DNA of 7,560 nt from JAKVJE01 sp047722305. Its GTDB lineage: Bacteria; Actinomycetota; Actinomycetes; Actinomycetales; Microbacteriaceae. The stretch lies in NCBI GenBank assembly GCA_047722305.1, contig JBDNYM010000063.1, positions 1 through 7,560 on the forward strand, read 5' to 3'. Positions 1-6,642 of the stretch are shown in pieces; within the stretch, counting starts at the first letter, position 1, and every line of letters begins with the position of its first letter. Both the position numbers and the translations under genes were made by a program. The notes under the pieces were generated by a model that had not been told where the DNA came from, ran no database searches, and was given only the letters and a program-made list of their open reading frames with translations.

Positions 1-30
1 GGGGGGGGGGGGGGCGGGGGGGGGGGGGGG
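1..30. repeat. G14-C-G15 homopolymer at the window edge
   Basis: Positions 1-14 and 16-30 are all G, interrupted by a single C at 15. The tract falls inside the open frame of the third prepilin gene, where it would read as proline with one arginine. It is most easily explained as a low-quality contig end (two-colour sequencing reads absent signal as G). A genuine slippage-prone tract is the alternative. Confidence 0.9.
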
Positions 31-433
31 CGGCGGAGGCGACGGTGAAGGGGGCGCCCGCACGGGTGTAGAGGGCGTCGTTCTTCGTGGAGTAGGCCCA
101 GGCGACGCAGTGGCCGGTGGCGGTGCCGTCGTCGGCGACGGCGGTGATCTGGATGCCGGAGAGGTAGGTGATGGTGTCGGCCCCGACAGTCACGGGTGCG
201 GTGACGGCGACGTCGAGGGTGTTGGGCAGCGTCTTGGAGAAGTTGCCGTTGACCACGTTGGCCTGGTTGGTGGCGAGGATGACGTGGGTCTCGTCGCGCT
301 GGGTGACGAGGCTGGTGATGAGGAAGGCGGACACGAGCGACAGGGCGATGACGATGAACACGGCGGCGATGCTGAGCTCGGCGACCGTGAACCCGGCCTC
401 GGGGGCGGCGCGCAGGCGGCGGAGGGCGCGCAT
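1..433 (-). CDS. Third type IV prepilin-like protein, C-terminus beyond window
   Basis: Reading leftward from the ATG at 433 there is an open frame of 144 codons with no stop before the window edge. The leader is 14 residues and ends at a prepilin peptidase site, EAG|FTVAEL (Gly14 at -1, Glu19 at +5), followed by a hydrophobic helix at about residues 20-43. These are the class III prepilin hallmarks. It probably encodes a minor pilin or pseudopilin that enters the pilus or its initiation complex after cleavage by a PilD-type peptidase. One cysteine (Cys109) is visible. The ATG shares one base with the stop of the preceding prepilin gene (TGATG), and GGAGG lies 10 nt upstream, so translation is probably coupled. 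The last codons fall in the G/C homopolymer and read as PPPPRPPPP, which may be a sequence-end artefact. The family role is inferred from the N-terminus; the rest of the protein is not recognised. Confidence 0.85.
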   Translation of the reverse strand, partial: MRALRRLRAAPEAGFTVAELSIAAVFIVIALSLVSAFLITSLVTQRDETHVILATNQANVVNGNFSKTLPNTLDVAVTAPVTVGADTITYLSGIQITAVADDGTATGHCVAWAYSTKNDALYTRAGAPFTVASAAPPPPRPPPP

Positions 434-1065
434 CAGTGGGTCGCCTCCACGGGCACGACGGTCTTGAGGGTGGTGAGCTTGGGGGTGTCGGCGGTGAGGT
501 CGGTGCCGAGGGCAACCGTCACCGTGTAGGTGAGCAGCCCGTTCAGGCACTTGCCGGCGGTGCAGGCGGTGGGCGGCTGGCAGAGGGCCGCGATGGTGGC
601 GGCGGTGCCGTCGAGGGTGGTGTACGAAGTGGTGACATTGTTGAACGAGGTGGTGAGGGTCTCGCCCCAGGCGAGGGTGCCGACGTGCTGGCCCGCGTTC
701 TGGGTACCGCTGAGGTGCGACTTGGTGACGGGGGTGAGGGTGTCGATGCCGTAGATGCCGGTGAGTACGGCCGCGCACGACTCGATTCCGGTGTAGGTGG
801 CCGGCGAGGGGCTGGGGGCGTTGCTGACCTGCACGCTGTCGGGCAGAGCCACGTTGCGCACGGTCTGGATGCGCCCCTGGGCGACGGCGAGGGCCGCGGT
901 CAGCCCGGCGCTCTTCTGGTCCAGTTTCATGGTCGCCGAGAGCGCCGGGATGATCGCGATCGCCAGCAGCATGATGAGGAAGAACGACACGACGACCTCG
1001 ACCATGGTCAGACCACGATCGTGCAGGCGCCGCATGGCGTCGTTCTTCCTCATCAGCTCAGTCAT
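433..1065 (-). CDS. PilV-like minor type IV prepilin
   Basis: A 210-residue prepilin. The site RG|LTMVEVVVSFFLIM has Gly18 at -1, Leu19 at +1 and the conserved Glu23 at +5, followed by a hydrophobic helix to about residue 41. 'LTMVEV' is typical of PilV/GspI-type minor pilins rather than major pilins. The 170-residue exported part carries four cysteines (97, 162, 168, 173), the last three clustered, so disulfides are plausible. It is Thr/Ala/Val rich and otherwise unrecognised. The first ATG lies 8 nt after the pilA stop with no Shine-Dalgarno, so it would depend on re-initiation. An in-frame ATG at 1035 has AGGAAG 9 nt upstream and gives a short 8-residue leader, MRRLHDRG, so the true start could be there. 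The stop overlaps the next prepilin start by one base. Prepilin identity is secure; the PilV assignment is by N-terminus and operon position. Confidence 0.85.
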   Translation of the reverse strand: MTELMRKNDAMRRLHDRGLTMVEVVVSFFLIMLLAIAIIPALSATMKLDQKSAGLTAALAVAQGRIQTVRNVALPDSVQVSNAPSPSPATYTGIESCAAVLTGIYGIDTLTPVTKSHLSGTQNAGQHVGTLAWGETLTTSFNNVTTSYTTLDGTAATIAALCQPPTACTAGKCLNGLLTYTVTVALGTDLTADTPKLTTLKTVVPVEATH

Positions 1066-1073
1066 GGTTGTGA

Positions 1074-1532
1074 TCAGTGGGTGTTGGTGATCTTGCCGTC
1101 TTGGTCGATGGTGTACGAGTTAGTACTATCCGTCCCGTAGCTACCAGTCAGGACATATGTTGTCGTTCCATCGGCCTGGACTGCGGGAGCAGTAGTGACC
1201 GAAACGTTCACCTTGCCGGCAGTTGCCGCAGTGGGGTACCCGGCCTTGCCAATCGCAGTGTTGATAGCAGCCGTATCGAACGTGGTCGAATCGCCGTTAT
1301 CGCCGACGCTAGCCGACGAGACCTTCTGCTGCACCGACTGCAGAGCGGCCTGAACCGCGCTGTTGCGGGCATTGTCCTGCTGGCCCAGGTACAGCGGGAT
1401 CGCGATCGCCGCCAGGATGGCGATGATGGCGACCACGACGAGCAGCTCGATGAGGGTGAAGCCCTTCTGGCCTTCGTCCTCCGCGAGCGCGTGGCGACGC
1501 GACGCGAGGGCGTCGCTGATGCGCTTGATCAT
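1074..1532 (-). CDS. pilA: Major type IV prepilin (PilA-like)
   Basis: A 152-residue prepilin with a basic 24-residue leader cleaved at QKG|FTLIELLVVVAIIAIL (Gly24 at -1, Phe25 at +1, Glu29 at +5). This is the textbook type IV pilin N-terminus. The hydrophobic helix (about 25-48) would anchor the subunit in the membrane and then form the core of the fibre. The mature chain is about 128 residues, short for a pilin, and has no cysteine, so the usual C-terminal disulfide loop is absent. AAAGGGAAA about 5-8 nt before the ATG serves as ribosome binding site. The gene follows pilC after a 98-nt gap containing two hairpins, consistent with separate control of an abundant subunit. The C-terminal half (about 1081-1320) is clearly less GC-rich than its neighbours, which points to diversification or exchange of the surface-exposed domain. 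Major-pilin status is inferred from sequence type and position. Confidence 0.93.
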   Translation of the reverse strand: MIKRISDALASRRHALAEDEGQKGFTLIELLVVVAIIAILAAIAIPLYLGQQDNARNSAVQAALQSVQQKVSSASVGDNGDSTTFDTAAINTAIGKAGYPTAATAGKVNVSVTTAPAVQADGTTTYVLTGSYGTDSTNSYTIDQDGKITNTH

Positions 1533-1556
1533 AATGTTTCCCTTTCATGTGCCCGT

Positions 1557-1605
1557 GCCGCCCGCAGGCGGCCGGTGCTCGTGCTCGCCACCGCCGGTCG
1601 GCGGT
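1557..1605 (-). promoter_or_regulatory. Two tandem perfect hairpins between pilC and pilA
   Basis: The 98-nt gap between the pilC stop and the pilin ATG contains two perfect 6-bp stems with 4-nt loops. GCCGCC (1557-1562) pairs with GGCGGC (1567-1572), and ACCGCC (1590-1595) pairs with GGCGGT (1600-1605). Neither is followed by a U run on the transcribed strand, so they are not classical intrinsic terminators. Such intercistronic stems are known in other operons to mark processing points or protect the downstream message; that role here is inferred. No convincing separate promoter for pilA is visible in the gap. Confidence 0.5.
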
Positions 1606-1630
1606 CGCGTCGAGCTTCGCCCCGAGGGGG

Positions 1631-2863
1631 TCAGCTCTTCCCCACCAATGTGTTGATATTGAACATGGGGAGGTAGAGGGCGATGATCATCGAGCCGACG
1701 AGGCCTCCGACGACGACGATCATCAGCGGTTCGATCACCGAGGTCAGCTGCGCCGTGGCGGTGGCGACCTCCTGGTCGAAGTAGTCGGCCACGCGCTGCA
1801 GCATCTGGTCGAGGGCGCCGGACGACTCGCCGGCCTCGATCATCTGCACGGCGGTGACCGGGAAGATCGGCTCGCGGCTCATCGGCGCCGACAGCGATTC
1901 GCCGTTGCGCACCGCCTCGGCCACCCGCCGCACCGCCGTCTCGACCACGATGTTGCCCGCCGTGGAGGCGACCACGTCGAGGGCCTGCAGCAGGGTCACG
2001 CCCGAGCGGGTCATCACCGACAGGTTGCGGCTGAAGCGGGCCACGGCCAGCTTCTGGGCCAGCCCGCCGATCACCGGCAGCTTCAGGATGAGCGGCTCCC
2101 AGGCGTTGCGCACGAACGGCGTCTGCCGGAAGCGGCGGAACAGCACGAATCCGACCACGGCCAGGATGATGACCAGCGGCCCGGCCCACACCATCTGGTG
2201 CGAGATGACCACCAGGATCTGGGTGGGCAGCGGCAGGGTGCCCCCGAGGCTCTTGAACATGTCTTCGAAGACGGGCACCAGAAACCAGATCATCGCCAGC
2301 ACGCCCAGCAGCGAGACGATCAGCACCACCACCGGGTAGGTCATCGCCGACTTGATCTGGTTGTGCAGGCTCACCTCGCGGTCGTACGAGTCGGCGATGC
2401 CGACCAGGGCGGTGTCGAGCGACCCGGAGGTCTCGCCCGAGCGCACCAGGCTGATGAACAGCGGCGGGAAGATGTCGCGGTGCGCGGTCAGACCGGCCGA
2501 CAGCGCCTGTCCCGCCTGCACGCCGTCGCGGATGTCCTCCATCGCCTTCTTCAGCCGGGCGTTGGTCAGCTGATCGGTGACGATGGCCAGCGAGTGCACC
2601 AGCGGCAGACCTGCGCCGATCATGGTCGCCAGCTGGCGGGAGAGCACCGACAGGTCTTTCAGCTTGACGCGCTTCTGCAGGCCCGGGATGTTGATCTCGG
2701 CGTGCAGGCCGCGGGTCGAGACCTGTTCGATGCTGAAGGGCACGATGCCCTGGGCGCGCAGCTTCGCCAGGGCGGTGTTCTCGTTGGCGGCCGTGATCTG
2801 ACCGGACGAGCGCTTGCCGGCGGCGGTGACGCCCTGATAGCGGAAGGGAGCCTCAACGGCCAT
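1631..2863 (-). CDS. pilC: Type IV pilus inner-membrane platform protein PilC
   Basis: A 410-residue GspF/PilC family protein that forms the membrane platform on which the PilB and PilT motors act. It has the expected duplicated T2SSF architecture: a cytoplasmic domain at about 70-195 and a second at about 273-396. Each carries the same signature, SGETSGSLD at 142-150 and AGESSGALD at 344-352. Predicted membrane helices lie at about 176-197, 225-242 and 378-398, the last beginning with the conserved Glu-Pro (378-379) and ending in LYLPMFNINTLV. Length matches the family (about 400). The ATG at 2863 was chosen over an in-frame ATG 21 nt upstream because GGGGGAGG sits 6 nt before it and the protein then starts MAVEAPFRYQG, the usual PilC beginning. 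It lies 45 nt downstream of pilT in the same transcript. Confidence 0.96.
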   Translation of the reverse strand: MAVEAPFRYQGVTAAGKRSSGQITAANENTALAKLRAQGIVPFSIEQVSTRGLHAEINIPGLQKRVKLKDLSVLSRQLATMIGAGLPLVHSLAIVTDQLTNARLKKAMEDIRDGVQAGQALSAGLTAHRDIFPPLFISLVRSGETSGSLDTALVGIADSYDREVSLHNQIKSAMTYPVVVLIVSLLGVLAMIWFLVPVFEDMFKSLGGTLPLPTQILVVISHQMVWAGPLVIILAVVGFVLFRRFRQTPFVRNAWEPLILKLPVIGGLAQKLAVARFSRNLSVMTRSGVTLLQALDVVASTAGNIVVETAVRRVAEAVRNGESLSAPMSREPIFPVTAVQMIEAGESSGALDQMLQRVADYFDQEVATATAQLTSVIEPLMIVVVGGLVGSMIIALYLPMFNINTLVGKS

Positions 2864-2908
2864 GGCGCACCTCCCCCACGGCACTCGGACGCGGTCTCGC
2901 GGTGCGCA

Positions 2909-4753
2909 TCAGTACACGTCCTTCGGCACGAGGAACTGCGCCGGATCGTGCGCCTTGCCCGCGGCCTCTTCGCGCGAGATGGCGCCCGAGTCGACCAGCA
3001 CCTTCAGATTCTGGTCGAGGGTGCGCATCCCGGCGTCGCGCCCCGACTGCACCGCCGAGTAGATCTGATACGTCTTGCCCTCGCGGATCATGTTGCTGAT
3101 GGCCGGTGTCGTCACCATGATCTCCGAGGCGGCCACACGGCCTCCCCCGATCCGCTTCATCAGGGTCTGCGCCACCACGCCCTTCAAGGTCGCGCCGAGC
3201 TGCACCCGCACCTGGTCCTGCTGGTGGGGCGGGAACACGTCGATGACGCGGTCCACGGTCTGGGCGGCGTCCTGGGTGTGCAGCGTGGAGAAGACCAGGT
3301 GGCCGGTCTCGGCGGCGGTCAGCGCCACCTGGATGGTCTCGAGGTCGCGCAGCTCGCCCACCAGGATGACGTCCGGGTCCTGTCGCAGGGCGCGGCGCAG
3401 CGCCTCGCCGAAACTGCGGGTGTCCTTGCCGACCTCGCGCTGGTTGATCAGCGACTCCCGGCTGTGGTGCACGAACTCGATCGGGTCTTCGACGGTGATG
3501 ATGTGATCGTGCCGAGTCTGGTTGATCTCGTCGAGCATGGCCGCCAGCGTGGTCGACTTGCCGGAGCCGGTCGGGCCGGTGACCAGCACCAGCCCGCGCG
3601 GCAGCTTGCAGAAGCTGCGCAGCACCGCCGGCATGCCCAGGTCGTCGAGGGTGGCGATGCTGTTCGGGATCAGGCGGAACGCGGCGGCCAGACCGGTGCG
3701 CTGGAAGTAGGCGTTGACACGGAACCGGGAGTCGCGGTCGAGGTCGATCGAGAAATCGTGCTCCCAATCGTGCTGCAGGGCATCCCACTGCTCGTCGTTC
3801 ATGATGCTGCGCAGCGCCTGCTCGGTCTTCTGCTTCGACCATGCCTGGGACCGTCCGTCCAGGGGTTGCAGGTCGCCGTCGATGCGGATCTGGGGGATCG
3901 CGTCGGCGGAGACGTGCAGGTCGGAAGCGTTGCGCTGCTGCACCGTCAGCAGCGCGGCGGCCAGATCGGGGTCCCAGTCTCGGGGAAGGCCTTCAGAGGG
4001 AGCGGCGGCGGTGAAACCGGCGGACGAGAACGGGCGCTCCTGCGCCTGGGGCGTCGCGAGACGCGCGGTCTGCGGCTCGGCGACCGCGGCGAAGCCCGGA
4101 GAGCTCGGCGCAGGGGTAGGGATTGAAGGCATCATCACAGTGGTCGGCTCCTTCACTGCCGGACGTGGGGGCCAGTCCTGAGACTGGGGGGAAGTTTGGG
4201 CGGGCGCCTCGCCGTCAACGGGCAGCGCCTCGTCGTCAACGGGCACCAGGGCAGCATGACGGCCGCGGCGGCGGCGCATCGTCGACAGCGGCTCGATCGC
4301 CGCAGCCGGAGCGGGCGCCGGCATGATCGTTACCGTGACCTTCCGCTGGACGGGCGCCCCCACCTGCTGCAGCTGCTGCGTCTGCGGAGACGGTTCGGAC
4401 GCCGGCGTCTGGGCCGCGCCGCGCGGGGTCCCGGAGACCGGAGGGTGTGAACCGGACGGGAGGGCGAGTACGGGATTCGCCGGCTCCGGCGGTTTCGCGC
4501 GCTGGAACTCCCCCGGCTGCGGGGAGCCCGGAGCCAGCTGCACGTCATCGCCGATGGGGATCACGAAGTCGTCGTCATCGGCGAGCAGCGGTGATGCGGG
4601 CCGGTCGGCGGCGCCGGACGTGAGCGCCGGGAGGGAGCCCGATCGCGGGCCGTCCACCCGCTGCACCGGGATCGCGGGCGCGACAGTGGGGTCGAGCGAG
4701 TGACGGCCTGCGCGGCGACGCTGCGAAGGATCGATCTGCGGGCGCGCGCTCAT
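2909..4753 (-). CDS. pilT: Type IV pilus retraction ATPase PilT with long disordered N-terminal extension
   Basis: A 614-residue secretion-superfamily ATPase whose last about 355 residues are a complete PilT, the hexameric cytoplasmic motor that depolymerises the pilus. Visible motifs are Walker A GPTGSGKSTT (393-402), the Asp box VEDPIEF (421-427), Walker B ILVGELRD (463-470), the His box with LHTQD (491-495), and the PilT-specific retraction motif, here AISNMIRE (551-558; family form AIRNLIRE). It lacks the four-cysteine zinc motif found in PilB. Residues 1 to about 255 are an unusual Pro/Ala/Ser/Gln-rich, probably unstructured extension that makes the protein much longer than a normal PilT (about 350-380). 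It contains two RRR-x-GRH motifs and a tandem 7-residue repeat. The ATG overlaps the pilB stop by 4 nt (ATGA), which supports this upstream start and translational coupling. A start nearer the ATPase core is possible but less likely. Confidence 0.94.
   Translation of the reverse strand: MSARPQIDPSQRRRAGRHSLDPTVAPAIPVQRVDGPRSGSLPALTSGAADRPASPLLADDDDFVIPIGDDVQLAPGSPQPGEFQRAKPPEPANPVLALPSGSHPPVSGTPRGAAQTPASEPSPQTQQLQQVGAPVQRKVTVTIMPAPAPAAAIEPLSTMRRRRGRHAALVPVDDEALPVDGEAPAQTSPQSQDWPPRPAVKEPTTVMMPSIPTPAPSSPGFAAVAEPQTARLATPQAQERPFSSAGFTAAAPSEGLPRDWDPDLAAALLTVQQRNASDLHVSADAIPQIRIDGDLQPLDGRSQAWSKQKTEQALRSIMNDEQWDALQHDWEHDFSIDLDRDSRFRVNAYFQRTGLAAAFRLIPNSIATLDDLGMPAVLRSFCKLPRGLVLVTGPTGSGKSTTLAAMLDEINQTRHDHIITVEDPIEFVHHSRESLINQREVGKDTRSFGEALRRALRQDPDVILVGELRDLETIQVALTAAETGHLVFSTLHTQDAAQTVDRVIDVFPPHQQDQVRVQLGATLKGVVAQTLMKRIGGGRVAASEIMVTTPAISNMIREGKTYQIYSAVQSGRDAGMRTLDQNLKVLVDSGAISREEAAGKAHDPAQFLVPKDVY
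4206..4247. repeat. Two-copy 21-bp tandem repeat inside pilT extension
   Basis: The segments 4206-4226 and 4227-4247 match at 19 of 21 bases and abut each other. On the minus strand they encode two consecutive 7-residue units, VPVDDEA and LPVDGEA (PilT residues 170-183), in the disordered N-terminal part. This is an in-frame duplication in low-complexity coding sequence. Confidence 0.85.
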
Positions 4754-6426
4754 CCGATCACCCTCAGAACCTCTTCGAGCGTGGTCTCGCCGGCCTGGGC
4801 CTTCTCCCAGCCGTCCAGGCGCATCAGCGTCAGCCCCTCGGTCACCGCCTGATCCCTGATCTGGTCGGCAGAGGCGCCCGAGATGGCGAGGCGTCCGATC
4901 TCAGGAGTGATCGACATGACCTCCTGCAGGGGCAGCCGGCCGAGGTAACCCGTGTGCGAGCACCGGGCGCAGCCGTTCGCCTGGTAGAGCGTGAGCGTGG
5001 AAGCATCTGCAGGCACCGGCATACCGGCGCGGCGCACCTCCTCGGCACTGACCTCGATCGGCGTGCGGCACGACGGGCACAGCCTTCGCGCCAGACGCTG
5101 GGCCATCACGCCTCGAATCGCGGAGCCCACCAGGAAGGGCTCGATGCCCATCTCGATCAGCCGGGTGATCGCGCTGGGAGCATCATTCGTGTGCAGCGTG
5201 GCGAAGACGAGGTGGCCCGTGAGGGCGGCCTCGATGGCGATCTGAGCGGTCTCGTGATCGCGGATCTCGCCGACCAGCAGCACATCGGGGTCAGAGCGCA
5301 GGATGGAGCGCAGGGCGCTGGCGAACGTCAGCCCGGCCTTCGCATTCACCTGCACCTGGTTGATACCGGGCATGCGGTACTCGACGGGGTCCTCGACGGT
5401 GATGACGTTCACCTCGGGGCGGGCGACCTCGTTGAGGGTCGCATACAGCGTCGTCGATTTGCCGGAACCGGTCGGGCCGGTGACCAGCACCATGCCGTAC
5501 GAACCCGAGTAGGCCTGCTTGAACATCTCGAAATTATGATCCGACAGCGCCAGCTCGGCCACGCCCAGGGACGCGCGGTCGTTGTCGAGGATACGCAGCA
5601 CCACGGTCTCTCCCCAGCTCGCCGGCAGGGTCGCGACACGCAGATCGACGCTGCGGGCCCCGAAGTGGACCGTCATGCGCCCATCCTGCGGGATGCGGTG
5701 CTCGGCGATGTCCATATCCGACATCACCTTGATGCGAGAGATGAGCCCGTTCTGGATGGACTTGGGCGCATGCTGCTCTTCATGGAGCACGCCGTCGATG
5801 CGATATCTGACCAGCACGTCGTTCTGAGTCGGCTCGATGTGGATGTCGGAGGCGCGATCGTGGATGGCCTGATTGATGAGCAGCGTCACGAAACGGACGA
5901 CGGGCGAGGAATCCTCGAGCTCGAGTTCGCGCAGCGCGAAGGCGGATTGCTCGGGCGAGGCCTGTTCGGAGATCTCGTCGGAGAGCTCGGTGAGCTCTTC
6001 ATCCGACCGGTAATAGCGGTTGAGCGCCGAGATCAGATCGGCCTCGGCGACGACCACCGGATGCACCTCGGTCTTGGCCGCGAGGGCGGTGTCATCGATC
6101 GCGCGAACGTTGCTCGGGTCGGCCATCCCCAGGATGAGCGCCTTGTCCGGGCCCTCGAACCCGATGGGGAGCACGTTGAAGCGTCGGCACAGCGAAGCCG
6201 GCACCCGACGCAACGCCATGAGGTCGACCGATTGCCGGGTGAGGTCGACGCAGCGGAGCTTCGCCTGATCGGCAACGGCACGGGCGTACTGGAACGGAGT
6301 GAGGAAGCCGTTCTTGACCAGCCACTCGTCGGCGTCCGACTTGCCCTGCAGCTCGGAAGGAATCTGGGCGGCCGCGTCCTCGGGCAGGACGCCTTTGGCG
6401 AGGAGGGCGGGGATCAGCGTGCGCAT
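4750..6426 (-). CDS. pilB: Type IV pilus extension ATPase PilB (GspE family)
   Basis: A 558-residue PilB/GspE ATPase, the cytoplasmic hexameric motor that drives pilin polymerisation through PilC. The N-terminal part (about 1-140) is a GspE_N/MshEN-like domain, with WLVKNGFLTPFQYARAVADQ resembling one copy of the family's RLG-type motif; c-di-GMP binding cannot be claimed from this. The ATPase core has Walker A GPTGSGKST (317-325), an Asp box TVEDPVEY (343-350), Walker B LLVGEIRD (383-390) and a His box LHTND (411-415). A zinc motif follows, CPSC (450-453) then CARC (486-489), as in PilB but not PilT. Length is normal for the family. The ATG at 6426 is preferred over an in-frame ATG at 6477 because GAAGGA lies 5 nt upstream and the extra residues (Arg-rich) do not look like protein. 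It is the first gene of the pilus operon; its stop overlaps the pilT start. Confidence 0.96.
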   Translation of the reverse strand: MRTLIPALLAKGVLPEDAAAQIPSELQGKSDADEWLVKNGFLTPFQYARAVADQAKLRCVDLTRQSVDLMALRRVPASLCRRFNVLPIGFEGPDKALILGMADPSNVRAIDDTALAAKTEVHPVVVAEADLISALNRYYRSDEELTELSDEISEQASPEQSAFALRELELEDSSPVVRFVTLLINQAIHDRASDIHIEPTQNDVLVRYRIDGVLHEEQHAPKSIQNGLISRIKVMSDMDIAEHRIPQDGRMTVHFGARSVDLRVATLPASWGETVVLRILDNDRASLGVAELALSDHNFEMFKQAYSGSYGMVLVTGPTGSGKSTTLYATLNEVARPEVNVITVEDPVEYRMPGINQVQVNAKAGLTFASALRSILRSDPDVLLVGEIRDHETAQIAIEAALTGHLVFATLHTNDAPSAITRLIEMGIEPFLVGSAIRGVMAQRLARRLCPSCRTPIEVSAEEVRRAGMPVPADASTLTLYQANGCARCSHTGYLGRLPLQEVMSITPEIGRLAISGASADQIRDQAVTEGLTLMRLDGWEKAQAGETTLEEVLRVIG

Positions 6427-6435
6427 ATCCGTCCT

Positions 6436-6449
6436 TCCTCGTCTGAGGA
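6436..6449 (-). promoter_or_regulatory. Small hairpin touching the pilB ribosome binding site
   Basis: In the minus-strand transcript UCCUC-AGAC-GAGGA forms a 5-bp stem with a 4-nt loop. Its 3' arm runs directly into AGGACGG ahead of the pilB ATG, so the purine-rich ribosome site is partly within the stem. Further CUCCUC copies upstream could also pair with it. Occlusion of initiation is an inference. Confidence 0.35.
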
Positions 6450-6531
6450 GGAGTACGCGAGGAGGGGACCGGCGCAAGAACCCGCGTTGGAGCGTGCCAT
6501 CCTATTCCCTTACCCCTCAAGCCGTCACGAC

Positions 6532-6558
6532 CCAAGTGACGACGAACTCTCCAAGTGA
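6532..6558. repeat. Direct repeat CCAAGTGA in the pilB leader
   Basis: Two exact 8-bp copies, at 6532-6539 and 6551-6558, 19 bp apart start to start (about two helical turns). On the pilB strand each reads TCACTTGG. This spacing suits a protein binding one DNA face, but short repeats can arise by chance. Confidence 0.4.
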
Positions 6559-6642
6559 ACCTGAAGATTCACCACATGTCAGAGTATAGGGGATGGCAAT
6601 CCGGCGCTGTGAAAATTTTCCGTGCACAGGAGCTGTTCACCG

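Larger units (their letters stand above)
6427..6642 (-). promoter_or_regulatory. Leader and probable promoter region of the pilus operon
   Basis: This 216-nt gene-free stretch precedes pilB. The best minus-strand promoter is TATACT at 6583-6588 with TTCACA at 6608-6613. The spacer is 19 nt, longer than ideal, so this is a candidate only. It would give a leader of about 150 nt. Inside the leader, CCAAGTGA occurs twice (6532-6539 and 6551-6558, 19 bp start to start). Just before the ribosome site, TCCTC/GAGGA (6436-6440 and 6445-6449) can pair. An imperfect dyad CTGTG/CACAG (6607-6611, 6625-6629) around AAAATTTT lies just past the upstream gene. No known riboswitch motif was recognised. Confidence 0.4.

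Noticed and set aside
110..1140. Plus-strand open frames opposite the prepilin genes
   Set aside because: Gly/Val/Asp-rich shadows of three minus-strand prepilin genes with clear cleavage sites.
1547..4126. An 859-codon plus-strand open frame antisense to pilC and pilT
   Set aside because: Its translation is His/Arg/Asp/Gly-rich low-complexity sequence typical of the reverse strand of high-GC genes, and it overlaps two well-supported minus-strand genes.
4954..6558. A 534-codon plus-strand open frame antisense to pilB
   Set aside because: Same reverse-strand composition, no recognisable domain, and pilB on the minus strand has all family motifs.
6607..6629. CTGTG/CACAG dyad around AAAATTTT as a terminator or CRP-type site
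   Set aside because: The stem is only 5 bp with a 13-nt loop and no following U run, and the half-sites do not fit a TGTGA-N6-TCACA arrangement. It is mentioned only as part of the leader.
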